From NCBI GenBank assembly GCA_017626145.1, contig JAGAJK010000060.1, positions 1 through 64,000 of the forward strand: a DNA stretch of 64,000 bases, written 5' to 3'. The DNA comes from Clostridia bacterium. GTDB taxonomy: Bacteria > Bacillota > Clostridia > RGIG6154. Positions 43,984-53,273 of the stretch are shown one piece after another (within the stretch, counting starts at the first letter, position 1; each line of letters opens with the position of its first letter). The position numbers and the translations under genes were made by a program. Below the pieces are notes generated by a model. The model made no database searches, was not told the DNA's origin, and saw nothing but the letters and a program-made list of their open reading frames with translations.

Positions 43984-45423
43984 TTAGTAAGCTTTGCCCC
44001 AATAAACCATTTTATCAGCAGGTTTTCCGCAACATACACATTTATCAGAAAGCTTTTCTTGTTCGAAAGGAATACATCTGGATGAAGCTCCTGTTAAATC
44101 TTTGATTTTAAGTTCACAAGCTTCGTCGCCGCACCACATAGCTTTTATGAAACCGGGAGTTTCTTCGAGCTGTTTTGTAAATGCTTCCATATCTGTAACG
44201 GAAAATGTTCTTTCTTCTACATGTTTTTTTGCGGCATTAAACATATCATTCTGAATTGTATCTAATAATTCAGAAATTTTTGTAGCTATTTCGTCAAGAC
44301 ACACCGTATATTTTTCACCTGTGTCTCTTCTTGCCAAAATTGCTTGATTATTTTCAATATCTTTAGGACCTATTTCAAGTCTTAAAGGTATTCCTCTCAT
44401 TTCCTGATCGCTGAATTTAAATCCGGGACTTTTATCGGAATCATCAATTTTTACTCTTACATTACCCGCAAGTTTATTATATATGTCATTAGCTTTCTCA
44501 AGAACGCCGGGTTTATGTTGAGCAATAGGGATAATCATAAGCTGAACAGGAGCTACAGCAGGGGGAAGAACGAGTCCATTATCATCTCCGTGAACCATAA
44601 TTATAGCGCCGATAAGTCTTGTAGTAACACCCCAGGATGTCTGATGAACATATTTTAACTTGTTGTCTTTATCTGTGAACTGAATTTCGAATGCTTTTGC
44701 AAAGCCATCACCAAAATTATGCGATGTTCCTGCTTGTAAAGCTATACCGCTGTGCATAAGACTTTCTATTGTAAAAGTGCTTTCGGCACCGGCGAATTTT
44801 TCTTTATCAGTTTTTTGTCCTTTAATAACCGGCATTGCAAGAATGTTTTCACAGAACCAAGCATAAACGTTGAGCATACGCTTTGTTTCTTCCATAGCTT
44901 CTTCAGCAGTAGCGTGAGCTGTGTGACCTTCCTGCCAAAGGAACTCACAAGAACGCAGAAAAGGTCTTGTTGTTTTTTCCCATCTTACAACAGAACACCA
45001 CTGATTATATAGTTTCGGAAGATCGCGATATGATTGTATAATATTTTTGTAGTGGTCACAAAATAAAGTTTCGGAGGTGGGACGAACACATAGTCTTTCC
45101 TGTAATTTCTCATTTCCACCATGAGTAACCCAGGCAACTTCAGGTGCGAAACCTTCAACGTGGTCTTTTTCTTTCTGAAGTAAACTTTCCGGGATAAACA
45201 TAGGCATATATACATTTTCGTGCCCGAGTTCTTTAAATTTTGAATCAAGTGTTTTCTGAATGTTTTCCCAGATAGCATAACCGTATGGTCGTATAATCAT
45301 ACAACCTTTGATATGTGAATAATCTACAAGATCAGCCTTCTTTACAATATCGGTATACCATTTCGCAAAGTCCACATCCATTGGTGTTATATCTTCAACA
45401 AATTTTTTCTGTTCCTGTGCCAT
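43984..45423 (-). CDS. proS: Prolyl-tRNA synthetase (short, archaeal/eukaryotic-type)
   Basis: 479 residues: the short type-3 ProRS, which lacks the bacterial editing insertion. Class II motifs are visible: [23 protein letters not shown] (motif 2 region), and [16 protein letters not shown], then a C-terminal anticodon domain and a Zn-binding-like end ([18 protein letters not shown]). This type is common in Clostridia. It charges tRNA-Pro. Its stop is followed by a terminator; its start abuts ispF. Confidence 0.94.
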   Translation of the reverse strand: MAQEQKKFVEDITPMDVDFAKWYTDIVKKADLVDYSHIKGCMIIRPYGYAIWENIQKTLDSKFKELGHENVYMPMFIPESLLQKEKDHVEGFAPEVAWVTHGGNEKLQERLCVRPTSETLFCDHYKNIIQSYRDLPKLYNQWCSVVRWEKTTRPFLRSCEFLWQEGHTAHATAEEAMEETKRMLNVYAWFCENILAMPVIKGQKTDKEKFAGAESTFTIESLMHSGIALQAGTSHNFGDGFAKAFEIQFTDKDNKLKYVHQTSWGVTTRLIGAIIMVHGDDNGLVLPPAVAPVQLMIIPIAQHKPGVLEKANDIYNKLAGNVRVKIDDSDKSPGFKFSDQEMRGIPLRLEIGPKDIENNQAILARRDTGEKYTVCLDEIATKISELLDTIQNDMFNAAKKHVEERTFSVTDMEAFTKQLEETPGFIKAMWCGDEACELKIKDLTGASSRCIPFEQEKLSDKCVCCGKPADKMVYWGKAY

Positions 45424-45897
45424 TTAATCTTCCTTTCTTTTCAGGAGGCAAACTGCGTGAGCTTCGATTCCTTCTCCGGAACCGCAGTAACCCATACCTT
45501 CTGTAGTAGTAGCTTTTATGTTTATGTTAGAAACATCAGTTCCTATGGTTTCCGCAATACAATATTCCATTTTTTCAATGTATGGCAGAAGTTTTGGTTT
45601 TTGTGCAATTACAGTTGCATCGATATTAACTATTTCCAAAGGCAAAATAATTTCAATGCATTTTTTTAAAAGTATAAGACTAGAAATGTTTTTATATTGT
45701 GGATCTTTATCACTGAAATGATATCCTATATCGCGTTTGGCAGCAGCTCCTAACAGAGCATCACAGATTGCATGAACAAGTACATCTGCATCTGAGTGAC
45801 CGTCAAGACCATAGTCATAAGGAATATCTATTCCGCCTAAAATTAATTTTCTGTCTTTAACAAGTCTGTGAAAATCAATACCATGTCCTATTCTCAA
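45424..45897 (-). CDS. ispF: 2-C-methyl-D-erythritol 2,4-cyclodiphosphate synthase IspF
   Basis: 157 residues. The start MRIGHGIDFHRL holds the metal ligands Asp8 and His10; later DGHSDADVLVHAICDALLGA. It makes MEcPP from CDP-ME-2-phosphate in the non-mevalonate isoprenoid pathway. Overlaps ispD by four bases, so the two steps are coupled; proS follows directly. Confidence 0.94.
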   Translation of the reverse strand: MRIGHGIDFHRLVKDRKLILGGIDIPYDYGLDGHSDADVLVHAICDALLGAAAKRDIGYHFSDKDPQYKNISSLILLKKCIEIILPLEIVNIDATVIAQKPKLLPYIEKMEYCIAETIGTDVSNINIKATTTEGMGYCGSGEGIEAHAVCLLKRKED

Positions 45898-46628
45898 TTT
45901 AATTTCTCCTCGCTTAAAATATATGCAGATATAAGTAAAAAATCTTCTTGAACAGTTAGTTTAATATTTGTTGATTTACCTTTAACTGCAGTTACGTTAT
46001 AACCACACATTTCGGCAAGGGTGCTTTCATCTGTAGCTGTATATCCGCATTCTGTTGACTTGCGCAAGACATCTTGGAGTATATCTTTTTTAAAGGTTTG
46101 AGGTGTCCTTACCAAAAATAATTGATTTCTATCGGATGTTCCACAGAAAACATCAGAGTTGATTTTTTTGACCGTATCAGTAGGAGATATACCTGAACAA
46201 GCAATGCCGTTTTTGAGAGCGGCATCAATTGTGTCGGAAATTTCATCATTTGTAACAAGTGGGCGAGCTGCATCGTGTATCAAGACAATTTCGGTATCTT
46301 CTGATATAGCATTAAATCCTCTGATTACACTTTCTTGACGTGTAGCACCGCCGATTACTATGTTTGTTACTTTTCTGTATCCGAAATCTTCAACAATATC
46401 TTCGATCATTTCTACTTCATTCGGACTCGCTACTATAATGATTTCTGAAATCTTATTACACAACTCAAATGCATCAAGTGTATAAGCGAGTATTGGCTTA
46501 TCATTTATTGAAAGAAATAATTTATTAAAACCTATACCCATTCTTTTTCCGCAACCTGCTGCAGGAATTATAGCTGTAGTTTTGTGTGTTGGAGATTTAT
46601 CAAAAATTCCGTGAAGAACTATTCCCAT
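45894..46628 (-). CDS. ispD: 2-C-methyl-D-erythritol 4-phosphate cytidylyltransferase IspD
   Basis: 244 residues. Nucleotidyltransferase motif IIPAAGCGKRMG near residue 20, HDAARPLVTNDEI, and a late KLTVQEDF. It makes CDP-ME. The first 15 residues precede the usual start, but AGAGGT lies before the ATG at 46628. First gene of ispD-ispF-proS. Confidence 0.93.
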   Translation of the reverse strand: MGIVLHGIFDKSPTHKTTAIIPAAGCGKRMGIGFNKLFLSINDKPILAYTLDAFELCNKISEIIIVASPNEVEMIEDIVEDFGYRKVTNIVIGGATRQESVIRGFNAISEDTEIVLIHDAARPLVTNDEISDTIDAALKNGIACSGISPTDTVKKINSDVFCGTSDRNQLFLVRTPQTFKKDILQDVLRKSTECGYTATDESTLAEMCGYNVTAVKGKSTNIKLTVQEDFLLISAYILSEEKLN

Positions 46629-46705
46629 ATATACCTCTGAAATTACTTTTTAGATTTACTTACCGAAGTAATATTTTACCACATTTTTTATTAGATGTCA
46701 AAATA

Positions 46706-48043
46706 TTATTTAATTGCATTAATAGCATCATGGATGTTTTTTACACCTATTATTCCTTCTTTGTTTTTTAACTCTCTGAAATTTGTATATGGAACTATTA
46801 TTTTTTTAAATCCAAGTTTTCTTGCTTCATTAATTCTGTTTTCACATAGTGGAATATTACGCACTTCGCCTGTAAGACTAATTTCACCTAATGCAATTGT
46901 ATCGGAATTAATAATAAAATCTTTTAGTGTTGAATATATTGCAAGTAGAACCGCTAAATCGGAAGCCGGTTCAGTTAATTTCATTCCACCAACGATGTTT
47001 ATGTATGTGTCGTATGTAGATAGATTTACTTTTGTATTTTTTTCAAGTACTGCGAGCAACAGAACAACTCTGTTGTAATCAAGCCCGGATGCGGTTCTTC
47101 TCGGGGAAGGGAAGAAGGTTGGTGTTACTAATGCTTCTATTTCTGAAATAAGTGGCCTTGTACCCTCCATTGTACATGTTATGCAAGTCCCCGGACTTTG
47201 TTGTTTATCTTTATCAAGAAGATATTCAACTGGATTCGAAATACTTTTAAGACCTTCATCATTCATTTCAAATAAACCAACTTCATTTGTGGAACCGAAA
47301 CGATTTTTAACAGCGCGTAGAATTCTGAAAGTATTGTAACGATCACCTTCAAAATATAAAACGCAATCAACCATGTGTTCCAAAACTCTTGGACCCGCAA
47401 TGGAACCTTCTTTGGTAACGTGACCTACTATAAATACGGTAATTCCAAGCTTTTTTGCGCAAGTCAAAATTTCCATTGTACATTCTTTTATCTGTGAAAC
47501 ACTACCGGGAGCTGTGGATACTTTAGATGAACACATAGTATGTATTGAATCAATAATTACAACCTTCGGAGTATCAGTTTCCATAGAACTTAATGTATTG
47601 TCAATGCTTGTATTACATAGTATTTTCATCAATGTGTTGTCAACCTTAAGCCTTGAGGCACGGAGTTTGATTTGTGTATAAGATTCTTCTCCGGATACAT
47701 AAAGTACCTTGTCAGTTACATTATTGCAGATTTGCATAAGTAGCGTAGATTTACCTATTCCCGGTTCTCCACCTACCAGAATCAGAGAACCTTCAACGAC
47801 CCCGCCACCGAGAACACGGTCAAGTTCAGAAATTCCACTCGGGAATCGAGTCTCGGTGTTTGTTTTGATATTCATTAACGCTATAGGTTTTTCGGTAACG
47901 ATTTTTATTTCAGCAGAAGCGGACAGAGGCTTAACAGTTTCTTCTTCAAGTGTATTCCATTCTCCGCATTCCGGGCATTTGCCTGACCACTTTGCAGATG
48001 AGTGACCGCAGTTTGTACAAATAAATAATGTTTTTGATTTCAA
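46706..48043 (-). CDS. radA: DNA repair protein RadA
   Basis: 445 residues from TTG 48043: AAGGTG precedes it at the right distance, whereas the GTG at 48052 lies on that site. N-terminal C4 zinc finger CTNCGHSSAKWSGKCPECGEW, RecA-like core with GGEPGIGKST (Walker A), KNRFGSTNE motif (RadA-specific), C-terminal Lon-like domain. Helps branch migration in homologous recombination. Separated from ispD by a short gap. Confidence 0.94.
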   Translation of the reverse strand: MKSKTLFICTNCGHSSAKWSGKCPECGEWNTLEEETVKPLSASAEIKIVTEKPIALMNIKTNTETRFPSGISELDRVLGGGVVEGSLILVGGEPGIGKSTLLMQICNNVTDKVLYVSGEESYTQIKLRASRLKVDNTLMKILCNTSIDNTLSSMETDTPKVVIIDSIHTMCSSKVSTAPGSVSQIKECTMEILTCAKKLGITVFIVGHVTKEGSIAGPRVLEHMVDCVLYFEGDRYNTFRILRAVKNRFGSTNEVGLFEMNDEGLKSISNPVEYLLDKDKQQSPGTCITCTMEGTRPLISEIEALVTPTFFPSPRRTASGLDYNRVVLLLAVLEKNTKVNLSTYDTYINIVGGMKLTEPASDLAVLLAIYSTLKDFIINSDTIALGEISLTGEVRNIPLCENRINEARKLGFKKIIVPYTNFRELKNKEGIIGVKNIHDAINAIK

Positions 48044-48143
48044 AATTATCACCTTATCATTTTACTGTTATATATACTTTACACGAAAAACCTCCTCTTG
48101 TCCATAATTTTTTAGAAAAAATATTAATTTATTGTGAAAATAC

Positions 48144-48172
48144 TTGATTTTTTTACAAAACTGTTGTATTAT
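48144..48172 (+). promoter_or_regulatory. Sigma-A promoter of glycosyltransferase gene
   Basis: TTGATT (48144-48149), 17-base spacer, TATTAT (48167-48172), 28 bases before the start. Confidence 0.65.
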
Positions 48173-48200
48173 ATGTAAGATGAGATTGAGAGGTGTAGAA

Positions 48201-49454
48201 ATGGAAAATTTTTTGTATGTATTCAGCATGATACTGCAAATAGCAATGCTTATATTCGGTGGATATTACACTGTTATTTCACTTGTTGGATGTTTATTCA
48301 AAAAAGAACCCAAATGTAAAAATGAAACAAATATTACACACAAGTTTGCTATGGTAGTTTCTGCTCATGATGAAGAAGTAGTTATTGGTAATCTTGTGGA
48401 TTCATTGCAATCGCTTAATTACCCTAAAGATTCTTATGAAGTGTTTGTTATTGCCGATAATTGCAGCGATTCTACAGCGGATATTTCACGTCAGCACGGT
48501 GCTACTGTATACGAACGAACTGACGATGTCAAGAAGGGAAAAGGATATGCTCTTGACTGGATGTTTGAAAAGATTTTTGCAATGGATAAGCATTTTGATG
48601 CGATATGTGTGTTTGATGCCGATAATCTTGTTCATCCTGAGTTTTTAAATCAGATGAACAGGCAATTTAATCGTGGATATAAAGCAGTACAGGGCTATAT
48701 TGATACCAAGAATCCTTATGATTCGTGGATATCTATGTCGTATGCGATTTCGTTCTGGAGTATAAACAGAACCTTCCAGTATGCACGTTATGCTCTTGGT
48801 ATGTGTTGTCAGCTTTGTGGAACAGGTTTTGCTGTTGCAACTGATATTATTAAGGATATTGGTTGGGGAGCTACGTGTCTTGCAGAGGATATGGAATTCA
48901 CTATGAAGCTTACTATGAATAACTATAAAGTAGGTTGGGCGCATGACGCTATAGTTTATGATGAGAAGCCTTTGACGTTTTCTCAGTCATACAAACAGAG
49001 AGTTCGTTGGATGCAAGGTCATGCTGATGTATTAAGTAGATTTTTTGCTAAACTTATTAAAAAAGGTGTTAAAGAACGTAAACTTATTCCGATAGATTGT
49101 GCTTGTTATCTTTTCCAGCCTATAAGACTTGTTGCATTATTTTATATTACTGTAATGGGAATTTTGCAAACTTTCTTTCCTGATGGAAATTTAGGCTTTT
49201 TCCAGATGACATATCTGTTCAGCACACCTTTAATATGGAATACAATAGTTTTGTGTCAGTTGTTATTTACACCGACTGTTCTTTTCTTTGAGAAGAAGCT
49301 CAATTGGAAAGTAATTAAAGGATATATTCCGTACTACTTCTATACTTTTACATGGTTCCCGATATCTGTTGTCGGTATTCTTAAAAAGAACAATAAAGAA
49401 TGGTTTCATACTCAGCATACAAGAACTATTTCGCTTACAGATATTGAGAAATAG
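48201..49454 (+). CDS. Processive family 2 glycosyltransferase, membrane-bound
   Basis: 417 residues from ATG 48201 with GAGAGGTG upstream. An N-terminal membrane helix, then a GT2 domain with ICVFDADN (D-x-D type) near 130 and QRVRWMQGH (QxxRW) near 270, then C-terminal membrane helices. The QxxRW motif belongs to processive enzymes such as those making hyaluronan- or cellulose-like polymers. Product and sugar unknown. Followed by a strong terminator. Confidence 0.88.
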   Translation: MENFLYVFSMILQIAMLIFGGYYTVISLVGCLFKKEPKCKNETNITHKFAMVVSAHDEEVVIGNLVDSLQSLNYPKDSYEVFVIADNCSDSTADISRQHGATVYERTDDVKKGKGYALDWMFEKIFAMDKHFDAICVFDADNLVHPEFLNQMNRQFNRGYKAVQGYIDTKNPYDSWISMSYAISFWSINRTFQYARYALGMCCQLCGTGFAVATDIIKDIGWGATCLAEDMEFTMKLTMNNYKVGWAHDAIVYDEKPLTFSQSYKQRVRWMQGHADVLSRFFAKLIKKGVKERKLIPIDCACYLFQPIRLVALFYITVMGILQTFFPDGNLGFFQMTYLFSTPLIWNTIVLCQLLFTPTVLFFEKKLNWKVIKGYIPYYFYTFTWFPISVVGILKKNNKEWFHTQHTRTISLTDIEK

Positions 49455-49465
49455 TAAAGGATCTC

Positions 49466-49505
49466 AGTACAGTATGTATGCACATACTGTACTGGTATTT
49501 TTTTG
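49466..49505 (+). terminator. Intrinsic terminator of glycosyltransferase gene
   Basis: AGTACAGTATGT and ACATACTGTACT form a perfect 12-pair stem with a four-base loop, then GGTATTTTTTT. Confidence 0.9.
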
Positions 49506-49538
49506 TAATAAAAATATTATAACAGATTGGATATTCAA

Positions 49539-52022
49539 ATGAAGAAAATACTAAACATAATATTTATAACTTTTGTTGTATTGTTTTCTGCTATTTTAAA
49601 TATTAATGCTCAAAATTCAGATTATATTATTACTGCCGAATTTCTTAACAGTACTATAAAACTTATTGAAATTAATGGTGAGCAAACGCTTTTTCTTCCG
49701 TCTGGTGCAGATTTAAATAATTTGACTTTCAATATTGATGGTGTAAAAGAGTTTGAGATAGAAGGTGACAAAGGTATTATTATTGCTGAAAGTCACGAAC
49801 CGGTCAATGTTAATTCTATAGCAAAGAATAATTCTTTTGGTGAATATAAAATTAAAATAAAGATTAACGATTATGTTATCGATTTTAAAATTTTATGTTC
49901 TGATAAAATTTCATCACTTTTCATCAAAAGTGATGATCCTGTAAATTATGGACGTGATTATGTTGCTGAAGTTCGTGGCAATAAATCAAAAGGGAATATC
50001 GATGTTTATTCTGATGCAGGAGATATTATCTATAGTGGTGCAATGAAAGAAATTAAAGGCAGAGGGAATTCAACCTGGGAGGGCACTTCAAAAAAACCAT
50101 ATCAGATTAAGCTTGATGAAAATATTAACTTGCTTGATGATGGCAAAGATGAAAATGCTGATAAAACATGGATTCTCCTGGCTAACAGTTTTGATCCTAC
50201 GCTTATAAGAAACCAATTAACTTATGACTTGGCTAAAGAAGTAGGTCTGCCATATTCTCCTGAATGCACACCGGTTGATGTGTTTTATGACGGGGAATAT
50301 ATCGGTAATTACTTACTAAGTGAAAAGAATGAGATTTCATCCGGAAGAGTAAATATTAATGATTTTGAACAAGAAATCGAAAGTGTTGGATTGCCTGAAA
50401 AAATTTCTTATGGTAAAGATAAAAATATATACGGTAATACTTTTAAATATGCAGAGGGTATAGTTGTTCCTGATTATGCTGACTATGGATTTTTACTAGA
50501 ATATGAATATTCCGACAGAGTTGATGAGGAAAAATGTTGGTTTTCAACGACTAATGGGAATTACGTAGTTATTAAGAGTCCGGAAAATCTGCCAAAATCT
50601 TTGGTAAGAAAAGTAAGCGAACGTTATCAGGAATATGAAGATGCAGTTTATAATTATGGTGTTAATCCCAATAATGGAAGACCATATGAAGATTATGTAA
50701 ATATTGACAGTCTTGTAAAGATATTTGCTATTGAGCAATTCTCGAAAGATATAGATGCATTTATGTCATCGACATATATGTATATGGACAACAATATGGA
50801 GTTCAATTATGGACCGGTGTGGGATTTTGATATCTCTTACGGTATTGGAAGTAATACAGAGGCTGACGAGAATCAGAAAGTTACGGGTTTTACTGTGTTT
50901 AATACTGACTTCAGCAAAAAATTAATGAATATTCCAACGTTTCAGGAACGCTATATAAAGTTTTATAATAATCATTTTGCACCAATTATTGAAAATATTA
51001 TTTTAGGTAAAACTAGTGGAAAATATGTTCGTTCAGTTGATGATTACGTTACAGATGTCGCCAATTCTCAAAAGATGAATTATTTGATTTGGGATTTTGG
51101 TGGATTTAGCGGCAATAAAGTCGATTGGGTTTTTGATGATTATTATGAAAATGTTGACTATCTAAAAAACTTTATTAAAGACCGAAATGAATGGACGAAA
51201 AAAGCGTTAAACGAAAACATTTGTCTTAATGATATAAAAACATTGAACATATATACGTATTTTGATTCGATTTCTCAGGAAACTTATTTTTCTTTGAGTG
51301 AGAATGATTATTATGTAGCTAAAATACTTTCTGTTGAGAACGGAAATATAATCATAAAACACTTAAGCGGTATTGAATATTCTGATCAGTTTGAAGTGTA
51401 TATAAACGGCATCAGAACTAATTATACTATCGATAATGCTGAATGTATTGTTGTACCTATCCCTGCGGAGCATAATGTAATGCCATTAAAAAAAGAAGGT
51501 GTTGTTTTTAAGGATGTGCCCAATAACAGTTGGTATTATCATTATGTTTACAATGTTTATAACAATGGTTGGATGAAGGGTGTAACTGATAAAAGATTCC
51601 AACCGGAAGAATCTTTAAAAAAGGGTATGGTTATAACAGCTTTGTTCAGAATGTCAGGAAGTAAAGGTGATGTAAATAAATTTACAGTATCTTCTGAATG
51701 CTATAATGATGCAGCTACCTGGGCGGTTAAAAATCATATAATAAGTGAATTTGAAAAGGAATTTATGGAATTTAACGGAACGATTACACGAGAAGAAACT
51801 GCTGTTTTGATTTACAGAGCATACGGAAGTCCGGAAGTTCGTTTTGATTTACATTTTGTCGATTCTTCTGATATATCCGATTATTCAGTTGATGCAGTTA
51901 AATGGTGTGTTAAGAATGGAATATTCTCGGGTGATAATAAAAACAGATTTAACCCAGAAAAAGATCTTTCACGAGCTGAACTTACAAAAATTTTGAGTGT
52001 ATATGCTCAGCTTGTTAAATAA
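49539..52022 (+). CDS. CotH-kinase family protein with C-terminal SLH repeats
   Basis: 827 residues from ATG 49539 (weak Shine-Dalgarno; a TTG at 49527 is in frame). Signal peptide ends at NINAQN. An N-terminal beta domain to about 150 is followed by the CotH kinase core (170-440: GRGNSTWEGTSKKPYQIKL, LANSFDPTLIRNQLTYDLAKE, GNYLLSEKNEI, and the WDFD motif of the active site), then three SLH repeats (about 656-827: DVPNNSWYYHYVYNVYNNGWM, ITREETAVLIYRAYG, SRAELTKILSVYAQL). CotH proteins phosphorylate other proteins; in spores they phosphorylate coat proteins. Here SLH anchoring puts one on the vegetative surface. Confidence 0.88.
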   Translation: MKKILNIIFITFVVLFSAILNINAQNSDYIITAEFLNSTIKLIEINGEQTLFLPSGADLNNLTFNIDGVKEFEIEGDKGIIIAESHEPVNVNSIAKNNSFGEYKIKIKINDYVIDFKILCSDKISSLFIKSDDPVNYGRDYVAEVRGNKSKGNIDVYSDAGDIIYSGAMKEIKGRGNSTWEGTSKKPYQIKLDENINLLDDGKDENADKTWILLANSFDPTLIRNQLTYDLAKEVGLPYSPECTPVDVFYDGEYIGNYLLSEKNEISSGRVNINDFEQEIESVGLPEKISYGKDKNIYGNTFKYAEGIVVPDYADYGFLLEYEYSDRVDEEKCWFSTTNGNYVVIKSPENLPKSLVRKVSERYQEYEDAVYNYGVNPNNGRPYEDYVNIDSLVKIFAIEQFSKDIDAFMSSTYMYMDNNMEFNYGPVWDFDISYGIGSNTEADENQKVTGFTVFNTDFSKKLMNIPTFQERYIKFYNNHFAPIIENIILGKTSGKYVRSVDDYVTDVANSQKMNYLIWDFGGFSGNKVDWVFDDYYENVDYLKNFIKDRNEWTKKALNENICLNDIKTLNIYTYFDSISQETYFSLSENDYYVAKILSVENGNIIIKHLSGIEYSDQFEVYINGIRTNYTIDNAECIVVPIPAEHNVMPLKKEGVVFKDVPNNSWYYHYVYNVYNNGWMKGVTDKRFQPEESLKKGMVITALFRMSGSKGDVNKFTVSSECYNDAATWAVKNHIISEFEKEFMEFNGTITREETAVLIYRAYGSPEVRFDLHFVDSSDISDYSVDAVKWCVKNGIFSGDNKNRFNPEKDLSRAELTKILSVYAQLVK

Positions 52023-52038
52023 AAAGAGGTGAGTGGTT

Positions 52039-53271
52039 TTGTATGATGTTGCAATAATAGGTGGTGGTGCAAGTGGTATCTGTGCAGCTATCCATGCAGC
52101 TGAAAATCTGAAAAATGGTAAAGTTGTTATCCTGGAGAAAAATCAACGCACAGGCAAAAAACTTCTTACTACCGGGAATGGTAGATGCAACCTTACCAAT
52201 ATGGACATCTCTTTAAATCATTTTCACACACAGAATCCGGGTTTTGTCAAAAATATATTTGAAAATTTTGGGTTTGATGATACAAAGAATTTCTTTTCTG
52301 AAAGTGGCATCATATACTATAACGAAGGTAATAAAGTTTTCCCGAACAGTCTTCAGGCAGCTTCAGTTGTTGATATGTTAAGATTCAGAGCGACTGAAGC
52401 AAATGTTGAAGAAATATGTAACTTTAATTGCGTTTCTGTTGAATATAAAAATTGTTTTCTCATTAAAAGTAAAGATGGAAAACTTATTAGTTCAAAAACA
52501 TTGATTTTTGCTTGTGGTGGGAAAGCAGCTCCTCAGAGTGGAACAGATGGTTCATCTTATGATATTCTTAAAGTATTTGGTCATAGAATGACTCATATTT
52601 TTCCTTCACTTGTTCAACTCGTTGGTGATAGTAAAAAGACGGTTCCGTTAAAAGGCGTTAAAGTTAACGGTAATATTTCTGTTTTCGTAGATGATGTAAA
52701 TATGAAAACTGATAGTGGGGAGGTTTTATTTACTGAGTATGGTGTTTCCGGACCTCCGGTTTTTCAGATTTCAAGGATTGTTTCGGAAGCAGTTGTATTG
52801 AAAAAGAAATGTTATATAACATTAGATTTATTACCATCATATTCTGAAAATGAAGTTTATTCATTGCTTAAATCAAGAAATAAAAATCTTACTCTTGATG
52901 TATTTACAAATGGCTTATTCAATAAGGCGGTTGGCAGAGAATTGATAAAAACTGTAACTGATTACAAACTTAATTTAAAGGCAAATGTTTTAAAAGATGA
53001 GGAACTAAAAAAACTCTCAAAAACCGTTAAAGAATGGAAATTTGATATTCATGGAACTAAAGGGTGGGAATCTGCTCAGGTTACAGCAGGTGGAATTAAG
53101 CTTGATAATTTTAATTGTAATTCTATGGAATCAAAGCTATGTGAAGGTTTATTTGCTTGCGGTGAAGTTCTTGATGTTGATGGAGATTGTGGCGGTTTCA
53201 ATTTACAATGGGCGTGGAGTTCGGGTGCTGTAGCAGGCAAATCGGCTGCCCAAAAAATCAAAGGTATGTAA
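52039..53271 (+). CDS. FAD-dependent oxidoreductase, HI0933/BaiN-like
   Basis: 410 residues. TTG at 52039 follows AGAGGTG by eight bases; an upstream GTG lies on the site. FAD-binding GGGASGICAAIHAAEN at the N-terminus and the family motif GRCNLTN near 55, then GGFNLQWAWSSGAVAG at the C-terminus. The family includes enzymes reducing bile acids or other enones, but most are of unknown substrate. Two bases before the next flavoprotein, so both are one operon. Confidence 0.85.
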   Translation: MYDVAIIGGGASGICAAIHAAENLKNGKVVILEKNQRTGKKLLTTGNGRCNLTNMDISLNHFHTQNPGFVKNIFENFGFDDTKNFFSESGIIYYNEGNKVFPNSLQAASVVDMLRFRATEANVEEICNFNCVSVEYKNCFLIKSKDGKLISSKTLIFACGGKAAPQSGTDGSSYDILKVFGHRMTHIFPSLVQLVGDSKKTVPLKGVKVNGNISVFVDDVNMKTDSGEVLFTEYGVSGPPVFQISRIVSEAVVLKKKCYITLDLLPSYSENEVYSLLKSRNKNLTLDVFTNGLFNKAVGRELIKTVTDYKLNLKANVLKDEELKKLSKTVKEWKFDIHGTKGWESAQVTAGGIKLDNFNCNSMESKLCEGLFACGEVLDVDGDCGGFNLQWAWSSGAVAGKSAAQKIKGM

Positions 53272-53273
53272 TA

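Noticed and set aside
46706-48052. GTG start for radA at 48052
   Set aside because: The GTG overlaps the likely Shine-Dalgarno AAGGTG; TTG at 48043 is correctly spaced and gives the normal N-terminus.
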